Of a stretch of DNA of 20,380 bases, positions 1-6,100 are shown piece after piece. The notes beneath the pieces were generated by a model that was not told where the DNA came from, made no database searches, and saw nothing but the letters and a program-made list of their open reading frames with translations. The number at the start of each line of letters is the position of its first letter. Position 1 is the first letter of the stretch. Source of the stretch: a virus. Location: the IMG/VR virus record IMGVR_UViG_3300046332_000295, positions 1 through 20,380 of that record, one strand, 5' to 3'. Both the position numbers and the translations under genes were made by a program.

Positions 1-2
1 AT

Positions 3-83
3 TTTGGTAAACGCGCGTTCCTCCTCCCGCCCGTCCCCATCGTCGGCTTCCTCGAAGATGCCGAAGCCTTGGAGGACGCATAG
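3..83 (+). CDS. C-terminal end of an unidentified phage gene (partial)
   Basis: An open frame enters from the left edge and ends at TAG 81-83. It reads FGKRAFLLPPVPIVGFLEDA followed by EALEDA. The acidic alanine/glutamate-rich tail looks like a normal protein C-terminus, and the other two forward frames here look poorer (one hits a stop at once, one is Ser/Pro/Arg-rich). Only 26 residues are visible, so no family can be named. It would be the last gene of a rightward early or replication block; the next 190 bp are non-coding. I see no convincing intrinsic terminator right after it. Confidence 0.45.
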   Translation, partial: FGKRAFLLPPVPIVGFLEDAEALEDA

Positions 84-273
84 TGGGAAAGTGTAAATTT
101 TATTTTTCACAATACGGATTTTCTTGCAGATAGGTGTTTAAAATGATATAAAATTATTTCTATAGATGCCATTTTTAAAATCGCGTGTTTAAATTTGGCC
201 ATTTTTAAACATTAGGAGTTCCGCCACGTAGTACAAACCGTTAAAATTTGTGCGATTCCGTTAAAATTTTACC
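84..273. repeat. AT-rich non-coding spacer with three pairs of short direct repeats
   Basis: There is no ORF here. Three short words each occur twice: GTGTTTAAA at 134-142 and 185-193, GCCATTTTTAAA at 168-179 and 198-209 (30 bp apart), and CCGTTAAAATTT at 238-249 and 258-269 (20 bp apart). The last pair ends just before the -35 box of the antitoxin promoter. They could be binding sites for a phage regulator, iteron-like sites, or an UP-like AT-rich element; the sequence does not decide between these. Confidence 0.6.
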
Positions 274-303
274 TTGACAATTTTATAAAACTCTGCATAT
301 AAT
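274..303 (+). promoter_or_regulatory. Strong sigma-A type promoter of the type III TA locus
   Basis: A perfect TTGACA (274-279) and a perfect TATAAT (298-303) are separated by 18 bp, predicting a start near 310. It sits upstream of the tandem-repeat RNA and the toxin gene. A constitutive strong promoter before the repeats is the usual layout of type III toxin-antitoxin loci, where antitoxin RNA must be made in excess. Confidence 0.85.
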
Positions 304-310
304 AAGGATT

Positions 311-328
311 GTAAGGGTGTACCCTTAC
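311..328. promoter_or_regulatory. Palindrome at the transcription start (operator or 5' RNA hairpin)
   Basis: GTAAGGGTGTACCCTTAC has two perfect 8-bp arms around a central GT and begins where transcription should start. As DNA it is placed to act as a repressor operator. As RNA it folds into a 7-bp stem with a UGUA loop that would cap the 5' end of the antitoxin transcript. Type III systems are not known to need a protein autorepressor, so a phage repressor site or a protective hairpin are both possible. Confidence 0.6.
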
Positions 329-406
329 TTTGACAAATGAATTGACGTGTTCGCGTCGCATCTGTCCCGAAGAGGAGAGCCCCTTCCTATATCACCAAAA
401 AACGGG

Positions 407-490
407 GAATTAAAAAAGCGGTGAACTCTTTAACCGTAAGCGAGAATTAAAAAAGCGGTGAGCCTCTACCGTAAGTGAGGAATGAAAAAA
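407..490 (+). repeat. Tandem antitoxin repeats, 37 and 36 nt plus a partial third
   Basis: Units begin with GAAT at 407, 444 and 480. Units 1 and 2 share GAATTAAAAAAGCGGTGA, then a variable loop, then ACCGTAAG. Unit 3 is only GAATGAAAAAATG and runs into the 5' arm of the terminator. Each full unit has a CGGT/ACCG stem and an A-rich single-stranded part, which is where ToxN-family enzymes typically cut. The length falls in the usual type III repeat range. Confidence 0.85.
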
Positions 491-522
491 TGCAGGGTGG
501 TTTTTTGCTACCCTGCATTTTT
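486..522 (+). terminator. Intrinsic terminator between antitoxin repeats and toxin gene
   Basis: AAAAATGCAGGGT (486-498) pairs perfectly with ACCCTGCATTTTT (510-522), a 13-bp stem with a GC core, an 11-nt loop and a T tract. In type III systems this terminator limits read-through so that antitoxin RNA exceeds toxin mRNA. The position, 29 nt before the toxin start codon, fits that role. Confidence 0.92.
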
Positions 523-551
523 ATTGGTTTTAGCCTGTTGAGGAGGAAAAT

Positions 552-1073
552 ATGGGCACATTTCGGTTTTATCACATTGAGGAAAATTACATACGTTATC
601 TGCGCACCATCGACCCACGCGTGCAATATAACAAAGGCGAACACCGCCCCTATATAGGTATAGTGCTTTCGTTGAACGGCATGGAGTATTACGTTCCACT
701 TGAATCTCCCAAACCCAACCATGTCAACATAAAATCGGGCGGCCCAGTTTTAAAGCTGGATGACGGCAAATTGGGTATAATGGGTTTCAATAATATGATT
801 CCGGTTCTTCCGGGAAGCTTGCTGCCTTTCGACATCCTTGCCATCGAGGACGAGAAGTACAAAATGCTCTTGCTTAATCAGTTGCGTTACTGCGAAAAGC
901 ACCGCGACGTCATATTGACCCGCGCGCAAAGCGTATACCGTAAGACTGTGGACAAAAAAATTCCGTTCTATGCCAAAGACTGCTGCGACTTTCGCAAACT
1001 AGAGCGCAGATGCAAAAACTACGACCCTCATTATCAGCCCCGAAGTAACCGGAAGCAACGTCGTAGGCTATAA
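552..1073 (+). CDS. Type III toxin, ToxN/AbiQ family endoribonuclease
   Basis: The protein has 173 residues, the usual size for ToxN/AbiQ. Family landmarks in order: FRFYHI..NYIRYLR (4-18), the core RPYIGIVLSLNGMEYYVPL (32-50), SPKPNH (52-57) matching the [T/S]SPK active-site motif, LGIMGFNNMIPV (about 74-85), and YKMLLLNQL after a D-rich linker. A basic tail (RSNRKQRRRL) ends it. Members cut mRNA and their own antitoxin RNA at A-rich sites, act in the cytoplasm, and several abort phage infection. The start has AGGAGG at 541-546, five bases upstream. It lies directly behind the antitoxin repeats and their terminator. Family identity is very likely; the subgroup (toxIN rather than cptIN or tenpIN) is judged by eye. 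As a phage gene it probably stabilises the element or excludes rival phages. Confidence 0.9.
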   Translation: MGTFRFYHIEENYIRYLRTIDPRVQYNKGEHRPYIGIVLSLNGMEYYVPLESPKPNHVNIKSGGPVLKLDDGKLGIMGFNNMIPVLPGSLLPFDILAIEDEKYKMLLLNQLRYCEKHRDVILTRAQSVYRKTVDKKIPFYAKDCCDFRKLERRCKNYDPHYQPRSNRKQRRRL

Positions 1074-1076
1074 CGC

Positions 1077-1203
1077 AGACGCTCTTGAATATTGCATTTT
1101 AGGCGAGTGCCTTGTATACTGTATCTAGGATGCAGACCTCGCCGCGCGAGCCTTTTTGGCAGCGTACCATGGCGAGGTCGTTTCTTTTCTTAGCTGAGCG
1201 TCT
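1077..1203 (+). terminator. Structured intergenic region, probable toxin-gene terminator
   Basis: This gap between toxin and the convergent gene holds nested inverted repeats. GACCTCGCC (1135-1143) pairs with GGCGAGGTC (1171-1179), with an inner GCC-T5-GGC hairpin (1150-1160), followed on the + strand by GTTTCTTTTCTT. A small AGGC-GAGT-GCCT hairpin lies at 1101-1112. The flanks AGACGCTC (1077-1084) and GAGCGTCT (1196-1203) also pair. The T-rich tail after 1179 supports termination of toxin mRNA; the outer pairing may be chance or a larger fold. Confidence 0.5.
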
Positions 1204-1399
1204 ATTCTTGCATGTTATCCGGTACAGGCTCGTATGTTTCTTCAAAAATCTCCTTTGCGCATGGATAGCGCTCTCCGCGAACGCCGGTTATGATCCAATC
1301 TCCCGCATTCGCATGCATACGCCCCTCCAGCGTGTCGATGCATATTTCTTCATCCGTTTGGTACGCCTCAACAACTACCGGCTTTTTTCTGAATTTCAT
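1202..1399 (-). CDS. Small phage protein, PGDYG-like
   Basis: This 65-residue protein starts MKFRKKPVVVEAYQTDEE and continues with AGDWIITGVRGERYPC and FEETYEP. The RKKPVVVEA start and the [P/A]GD[Y/W]I..G..GE.YP..x..F..TYE pattern are typical of a small family common in phages and usually annotated as PGDYG or hypothetical; its function is unknown. The start at 1399 was chosen over a longer in-frame ORF from 1555 because GGAGGG lies about six bases upstream of this ATG and the extra N-terminal residues look non-coding. It is convergent with the toxin gene. Its only visible promoter is at 1621-1649, with an intrinsic terminator in between, so expression may depend on read-through or antitermination. 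Confidence 0.8.
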   Translation of the reverse strand: MKFRKKPVVVEAYQTDEEICIDTLEGRMHANAGDWIITGVRGERYPCAKEIFEETYEPVPDNMQE

Positions 1400-1440
1400 A
1401 ACAAACCCTCCGCTTTTTGCTGCAAGTTGGTGACGCAAGC

Positions 1441-1614
1441 AAAACAAAGAGCCGCCAGCATTCCCCGTCTGGCAGCTCTTGTTCGTTGACATTGTCGCAC
1501 AGCGCGAAGCAGTAGGCCGCAGCCAATCGCTGTCGCTCTTGGGCGTCCCTTGCATAGGTCTCGCGCTCCAAACGCAAAGCGTTTGGGCTCGGCCGCAATG
1601 TACCGTCTAATCTG
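1441..1614 (-). ncRNA. Candidate small RNA or attenuator leader, about 170 nt
   Basis: A near-consensus promoter and an intrinsic terminator bracket this stretch on the minus strand. Internal structure includes a perfect CCAAACGC-TTT-GCGTTTGG hairpin (1568-1586), a GGG/CCC and a CAGC/GCUG hairpin, and a possible GGCCG/CGGCC closing stem. I recognise no known RNA family. It may be a free-standing phage small RNA, or the long 5' leader of the PGDYG-like gene with a conditional terminator. An overlapping 96-aa ORF was rejected because the promoter lies inside it. Confidence 0.55.
1447..1480 (-). terminator. Intrinsic terminator upstream of the PGDYG-like gene (minus strand)
   Basis: Read on the minus strand, AAGAGCTGCCAG pairs with CTGGCGGCTCTT (12 bp with one G-U) around a 10-nt loop and is followed by TTGTTTTG. 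On the plus strand there is no T tract, so it acts leftward. It lies between a strong minus-strand promoter and the start codon at 1399, so it either ends a small RNA or works as an attenuator. Confidence 0.8.
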
Positions 1615-1620
1615 TTGTTC

Positions 1621-1649
1621 AGTATATCACGCAAAATTCGCCCTGTCAA
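1621..1649 (-). promoter_or_regulatory. Strong minus-strand promoter
   Basis: On the minus strand TTGACA (1649-1644) and TATACT (1626-1621) are exactly 17 bp apart, predicting a start near 1614. It is one of the best promoter matches in the window and points toward the candidate RNA and the PGDYG-like gene. Confidence 0.75.
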
Positions 1650-1729
1650 TTTGGCCATTTCGTGAGGTCGCGAAAATGATACCCATGCATAAAACCAAAA
1701 AACTCGAGTTCCGGTTTTACAAACAAGAA

Positions 1730-1762
1730 TAAACCTCCGGTGCTACCAACACCGGAGGTTTA
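1730..1762. terminator. Perfect 13-bp hairpin upstream of integrase
   Basis: TAAACCTCCGGTG (1730-1742) pairs perfectly with CACCGGAGGTTTA (1750-1762) around a 7-nt loop. The minus-strand side is followed by TTCTTGTTTG, so it could stop transcripts coming leftward from the integrase region. On the plus strand the tail is only TATAG. It may insulate the integrase gene from the TA and small-RNA units. The remaining sequence to 1868 holds only the integrase leader. Confidence 0.6.
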
Positions 1763-1868
1763 TATAGACAGCTTACCCCAAAGATGGAATAATCCACCAC
1801 CAAACGTGATTATACCACCTCTGGGGCAGGCTTGTCAAAGTATACCCAAAATGGAGGTGTGTAAGCAC

Positions 1869-2897
1869 ATGGCAAAGAAAAAATCAATGTACCAGCGCTC
1901 GGATGGGCTGTACGAGAAGAAAGTGACCATAAATGGAAAGCGCGTTGTGTTTCGCGGCAAAACCGAGCGAGAAATTTTTCAAAAAATTGCCGCGCACCAA
2001 GAAAAGGCCGAACGTGGTCTCACATTTGAAGACATGGCCAATGAATGGTGGGAAGATAAAGAACCTCGTCTCTCTCCGAATTCTGTGGGAGGTTACAATG
2101 CGGCCTTGCGACGCGCTATAGAGCGCTTTGGGGACGCGCCGCTCCAAGAAATCAACGCCACGCAAATCCGCAGCTGGCTCAATCATCTTGGCAAGCAAGG
2201 GTTTGCTCGCAAAACCGTGTCCAATCATTTAATTGTCATTACCGGCATTTTCTCATGGGCTTGCGAAAATCGCAATTATAAAGAAAACCCCTCCACGCTG
2301 GTTCACGTTCCCGATGGCTTAACAAAAAAGAGGCGCAAAATGCCAACGTCTGAAGAAATTTTCGCAATTCAAGCAGCTAAGAACAATCCGGATGGTTTGT
2401 TTTTCTATTTTCTCCTATACACAGGCTTGCGCCGCGGCGAAGCGCTTGCCCTGCAATGGAAAGACATTGATGCTGACCAAAATGTGATTCGCGTAACACG
2501 GTCACTATATTATGCTGGACACAACAAGGGCTCTTTCAAAGCACCCAAAAGTGATGCTGGCGAACGCGAAGTAATTTATCTCGACCGACTCAAGGGCGCA
2601 CTGGAACCGCACCGCAGCACTCCTGAGAGCTTCGTATTTGGCGGAGATTCTCCCCTTACATACAAAGCCCTTCAATGCCTCTTAAAACGCTATTGCAAGC
2701 AAACCGGATTAAATGTAACACCGCACCAGTTACGCCACGCTTTTGCCACTCTTTGCTTTGAGGCAAACATCCCTGAGAAAACAGCCCAAGGCTTGTTGGG
2801 GCACGCGCAGCTGTCAACCACAATGGACATCTATGCCGAGCTGCGTGACCGGAAACGCATGGAGGCCGCCGCCGCGCTGAATGGCACCGATTTCTAA
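1869..2897 (+). CDS. int: Tyrosine recombinase integrase
   Basis: A 342-residue site-specific recombinase for integration and excision. The N-terminal arm-binding domain (about 8-50) has the DGLYEKKVTINGKR..FRGKTERE pattern. A SAM-like core-binding domain follows (about 51-150). The catalytic domain has R188 in TGLRRGEAL, K227 in APKSD, H286 and R289 in HQLRHAF, H312 in LLGHAQ, and the tyrosine nucleophile Y322 in DIYAEL, so all key residues are present. The start at 1869 was chosen because GGAGG (1853-1857) precedes it; the upstream extension to 1740 runs through a hairpin and looks non-coding. The attachment site begins three bases after the stop, and its arm repeats fit the arm-binding domain. 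No excisionase is seen nearby. Confidence 0.95.
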   Translation: MAKKKSMYQRSDGLYEKKVTINGKRVVFRGKTEREIFQKIAAHQEKAERGLTFEDMANEWWEDKEPRLSPNSVGGYNAALRRAIERFGDAPLQEINATQIRSWLNHLGKQGFARKTVSNHLIVITGIFSWACENRNYKENPSTLVHVPDGLTKKRRKMPTSEEIFAIQAAKNNPDGLFFYFLLYTGLRRGEALALQWKDIDADQNVIRVTRSLYYAGHNKGSFKAPKSDAGEREVIYLDRLKGALEPHRSTPESFVFGGDSPLTYKALQCLLKRYCKQTGLNVTPHQLRHAFATLCFEANIPEKTAQGLLGHAQLSTTMDIYAELRDRKRMEAAAALNGTDF

Positions 2898-2899
2898 TT

Positions 2900-2917
2900 G
2901 GCACAGTAGTGGCACAG
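2900..2917 (+). repeat. Integrase arm-type sites, left arm (two copies)
   Basis: GGCACAGTA occurs at 2900 and 2911, 11 bp apart, about one helical turn, directly after the integrase stop codon. The same word recurs in the same orientation on the other side of the core. This is the expected layout of arm sites bound by the integrase N-terminal domain. Confidence 0.8.
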
Positions 2918-2956
2918 TATCACCAAAAAACGGCGATATAATCCCATTTTAATAGA

Positions 2957-2980
2957 GTTCAAGTCCCTGATGCCCCACCA
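2957..2980 (+). other. attP: attP core: 3' end of a tRNA gene (T-loop to CCA)
   Basis: From 2957 the sequence reads G, the T-loop TTCAAGT, T-stem CCCTG, acceptor strand ATGCCCC, discriminator A and CCA. No matching tRNA 5' half lies upstream; the preceding T-stem side (TAGAG) pairs poorly with CCCTG. This is what a phage attachment core looks like: it restores the 3' end of the host tRNA on integration. The host tRNA should begin GGGGCAT and have T-stem CAGGG. The isoacceptor cannot be named. Confidence 0.8.
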
Positions 2981-2985
2981 AAATA

Positions 2986-3029
2986 AAAACCGCGCCAATA
3001 AGCTAGAAATGGCTTAACGGCGCGGTTTT
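2986..3029. terminator. Bidirectional terminator between attP core and late operon
   Basis: AAAACCGCGCC (2986-2996) pairs with GGCGCGGTTTT (3019-3029), with an inner TAAGC/GCTTA stem. On the minus strand the hairpin is followed by TTTTTATTTT, ending the long late operon. On the plus strand it ends in TTTT. After integration it would also lie directly behind the restored host tRNA gene. Confidence 0.88.
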
Positions 3030-3076
3030 CTCGTATTTGTTGCGTCGGGTTTCGTCGGTCAAAACGTAGCAAAAAT

Positions 3077-3105
3077 GGCACAGAAAAGGCACAGTAATGG
3101 CACAG
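3077..3105 (+). repeat. Integrase arm-type sites, right arm (three copies)
   Basis: GGCACAG occurs at 3077, 3088 and 3099, again with 11-bp phasing and in the same orientation as the two copies left of the core. The sites fill the gap between the terminator and the end of the giant gene. Confidence 0.8.
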
Positions 3106-3130
3106 CTGACGTCTTTAAAAACTTTTTCCA

Positions 3131-6100
3131 TCAATACGGATTCTTCGCCTTGCTCGCCAACCCAAACAGCGTCCGCTTTTGCTCCGTTTCTAGCCGGGCT
3201 GCGTCCAAGTACGCCTGCACTTCCGCTTTGGTTAAACTTCCGTTTCCGTCCGTGTCGGCGTTTAACAATAAAGCCACGTATTGCGCACCTAGTCCTTCTT
3301 CTTCGGCCAGCTCGTACTTCTCTAGCTTTGCGTCGCTGGCTACGTAGCTCCACAGCTTGGCGCGTGTGGTGTCGCTGGTTTTAAGGCTCGTCAGGTATTG
3401 TGTGGCCTCGTCGGTGCTCACGCTGCCGTCTTTGTCCGTGTCCGCGAAAATCATCATGTCCACAAATCTTCCGGCCATCTTGTCCTCTTTGGCTTGCGCC
3501 AGCTTCTCCAATTTGGCATCGCTGGCCGTCAGCTCCCACAGCTCGGTGCGCTGGCTCTGCGTCAAGTCGGCTTTCTTTAGGTAGGCGTTCACTTCCGCCG
3601 CATTTAGGCTGCCATTGTCATCGGTATCGGCGTTTAACATCATGTTCACATACTCTGTGCCCACGCCTTTTTCCTGTGCAGTGGCGTATTTCTTCTGCTG
3701 CGCCTCGGTGGCGTTCTGCTCCCACAAAAGGTCTCTCTGTTCGTCGCTCAAGCCCTCTGCGCTGTTAATCGCCTTGCTGGCCTCTTTGGCGCTCACGCTG
3801 CCGTTGTCGTCGGCATCCATGGTGTCCCACAGGTCAAACAGTTGGTCTGCCTCAACACCGGCTTCTTTCGCTTCCTTGTACTGCTGCGTTTTCTTCACGC
3901 TCAGCGGCGTGCCGTCGTTGTCGTAGTAGTCGCGCACTTCGCTGATAGCGCTTTTTCCGAACAATGCCGCGCGCACCCAGTTGGCCGCGCCGGGCAAGCT
4001 CAAAAAGTCGTTGTTTACTTCGGTTTGCAGTTGCTCGCCCTTTTTGCTCTGGGTGTACAGGCCGCCTTGTGCCATGGTAGACAAGCCCTCTACCGTTTTC
4101 TTTAGCTGGTTTCCGCCAAACGGCAGCAGCATGGTGGCCGTCGGTGCGACAGCGCCTTTCCATAGTTGCTCCGCTATGTAGTTAACCTTGTTAGGGCTGT
4201 CCTCCTCGCTGTCCGTCAATGCGCTCAGAGCGTTGCCTACTCTCGTCAGGTCGTAGCTGGGCAGCGGCAAGCGTCCATTGCCCATTCCCAACATAGCCAT
4301 GGCCGCCGATGCGTAGGGTACACTGCTCAACGTTTCCGTGGCCATGTTGCCCACGGCACCCGTCACGTTGGTGAGTGCGTTTTCATCGTCCTCTACCGTG
4401 AACAAATCCTCGAAGAAGTCCCACAAAATGCGCAGCGGATCAAAGGCCGGCGCGTAGCCTGTCAGCATCTCCAGTGCCGTGTTCAAAACATACGCGCCGC
4501 CCACATACTTGGCCGCACCGATGCCCACAGCCGTAGCCACCTCTCCCTTGCTCTTTCCTGCGCTCAGTTCTTCGCGCACGTAGGCGGGCAGGTCATCGAA
4601 CAAGTTGTAGAAGTCGTTGCTAACCTCCGTCTGGAACATCGTCAGCGCTTTAAAGAACGGATTCTTGCTCTCCATGTACAGTGGCCGCGAGCCTTTGTCA
4701 CGTCGCGCCATCATGTCGGCCGCGTATTGATTGGCCGCCATAATAGCCGCCTGTTGGCGCTGGGTGTAGTCGCCCTCTGTCTGCGTTTTCATCTCCGATA
4801 GGTAGCGAGAATAAAAGGCGAGGTCGGTCACGGCAGCCTCCACCGGTTCAAACAGATGGTCTTGCACCCAGTTGGATGCTTTCTGCGTCTTGCTCAGCGC
4901 CAGCAGGTCAACGCCTTTCTTGCCCTGCAAAAACTCGCTCTGCCCTGCAAGTCCGCTGCGCTTAAACTCTCCCGACACCAAGCCCCACGCCGCACGGGAA
5001 AAGTCCGACGCTTTCGACGTTGTGAAAATCTTTGGCACGGTAACAACGTTGTTGAGCGCGCTGCTCACGTTGCCCACTACGGAACTCCTGCCAAACTGCC
5101 CCATAATTTCGTTGGGAACATTCAGTGCCAAGCGGCCTAAGGCGTCCTCCACGGCGCGATCCATCAGCAGTTGCTTGCCGGCAAGCTTGTTGGTGTACTG
5201 CGTCAGCCAGCTTGCGAAGTTGCCGTAGCCCTTGTTGGCCTCGATGTCCATGTATTCGCCTTGAATCACCTTGTCGATTACCGCCCTGTCTGCCTCCGTC
5301 ATGTTCTCGCGCATTTCCAGCTTTGTCATGATGCTGTCCATGTGGTCTTTCATGTCGGTTAGGTTGTACCGCCCACGAATAGCCGCGTCCAAACTGCGCA
5401 GCTTCATCACGTCGTCGGTGTGGTACAACATGTCCATTACGCTCAGCGCGTAGCTCTGAAATCCCTGCTCGCAGTCGTAGGTAGTCTGCACGCCGCTTCG
5501 TTTTTGGAAGAACGATACCCAGCGGCTGCTGGGTCGGCGATCGGCGGTCAGGCCGTTCACGCTGGTGGGCAGTGTGCTTACACCGTCGTCCAACCCCATT
5601 TTCTTGCGCAGCTTCTCTATACCGTCGCTTTCGCTGAAATGTGGGAAATAGTTCTCCACCTTGCCGATGGGCGACATACCGCGCGATACGCGGTAATCAT
5701 TGATGACGTTGTAAAACTCCTCGTAGGTCTTGGTGTAAAAGTCTACCGCGTTCTTCACTTTCTCGGCGCTCACGTCGCCCATGTGTTCCAAAATAGTCTT
5801 GGCTTCCTTTTGGTTCATGTACTTGGGCAGGCTGGTCACGCCCACATTACCCTTTTCGATGTCCTCTATGGTGATAGGTCGGCCATTTTCGCCAATGGTC
5901 TGCTCGCCAACCAGCTGCACCAAGCGGCGCTCGGTGTCGTTCAGGTCTAAGGCGCGCGCCTCGTCAAATAGCTGGTTTAACACCTGGGTCTTAGCGCTTT
6001 CGTTGTAGTGGATGGGCGTTATCAGGTCATCCACCAACTTTTGCCCCAGCGTATCCCCAAACACCTTGCGGAACACGCGCTCCGGCGTGCGGCTGTTCAT

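Larger units (their letters stand above)
310..522 (+). ncRNA. Type III antitoxin RNA (ToxI/AntiQ-like)
   Basis: The transcript would start near 310 and end at the intrinsic terminator at 486-522, about 210 nt. It contains tandem repeats immediately upstream of a ToxN/AbiQ-type gene, the defining arrangement of type III TA loci. In characterised members the toxin cuts the precursor into single repeats, which fold as pseudoknots and bind and inhibit the toxin. Here there are about two full units and a truncated third, fewer than the 5.5 of ToxI and close to the 2.8 of AntiQ as I recall them. The 95-nt leader before the repeats carries further short hairpins, for example GACG/CGTC around 344-354. 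Confidence 0.82.

Noticed and set aside
330-360. A second promoter beginning TTGACA at 330.
   Set aside because: No -10 box lies at a proper distance downstream.
407-490. Tandem repeats as a CRISPR array.
   Set aside because: The repeats are directly adjacent with no unique spacers, and they precede a ToxN-type gene; they are antitoxin repeats.
1202-1555. Longer 117-aa version of the PGDYG-like gene.
   Set aside because: The added 52 residues pass through the terminator and lack homology-like features; the start at 1399 has a good ribosome binding site and the family's usual N-terminus.
1368-1658. A 96-aa minus-strand ORF upstream of and overlapping the PGDYG-like gene.
   Set aside because: A near-consensus promoter (1621-1649) and an intrinsic terminator (1447-1480) lie inside it, it has no clear ribosome binding site, and its end looks unlike protein. 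A structured RNA explains the region better.
1740-1868. Extended N-terminus of integrase.
   Set aside because: It begins inside a perfect hairpin and has no ribosome binding site. The ATG at 1869 has GGAGG upstream and gives the normal arm-binding start.
2953-2980. A complete tRNA gene.
   Set aside because: Only the T-arm and acceptor 3' strand are present; no D-arm, anticodon arm or matching 5' acceptor strand lies upstream.
3003-3353. A 116-aa minus-strand ORF spanning the attP right arm.
   Set aside because: It overlaps the EF-hand coding region in another frame, is very Arg-rich, and runs through the arm sites and terminator.
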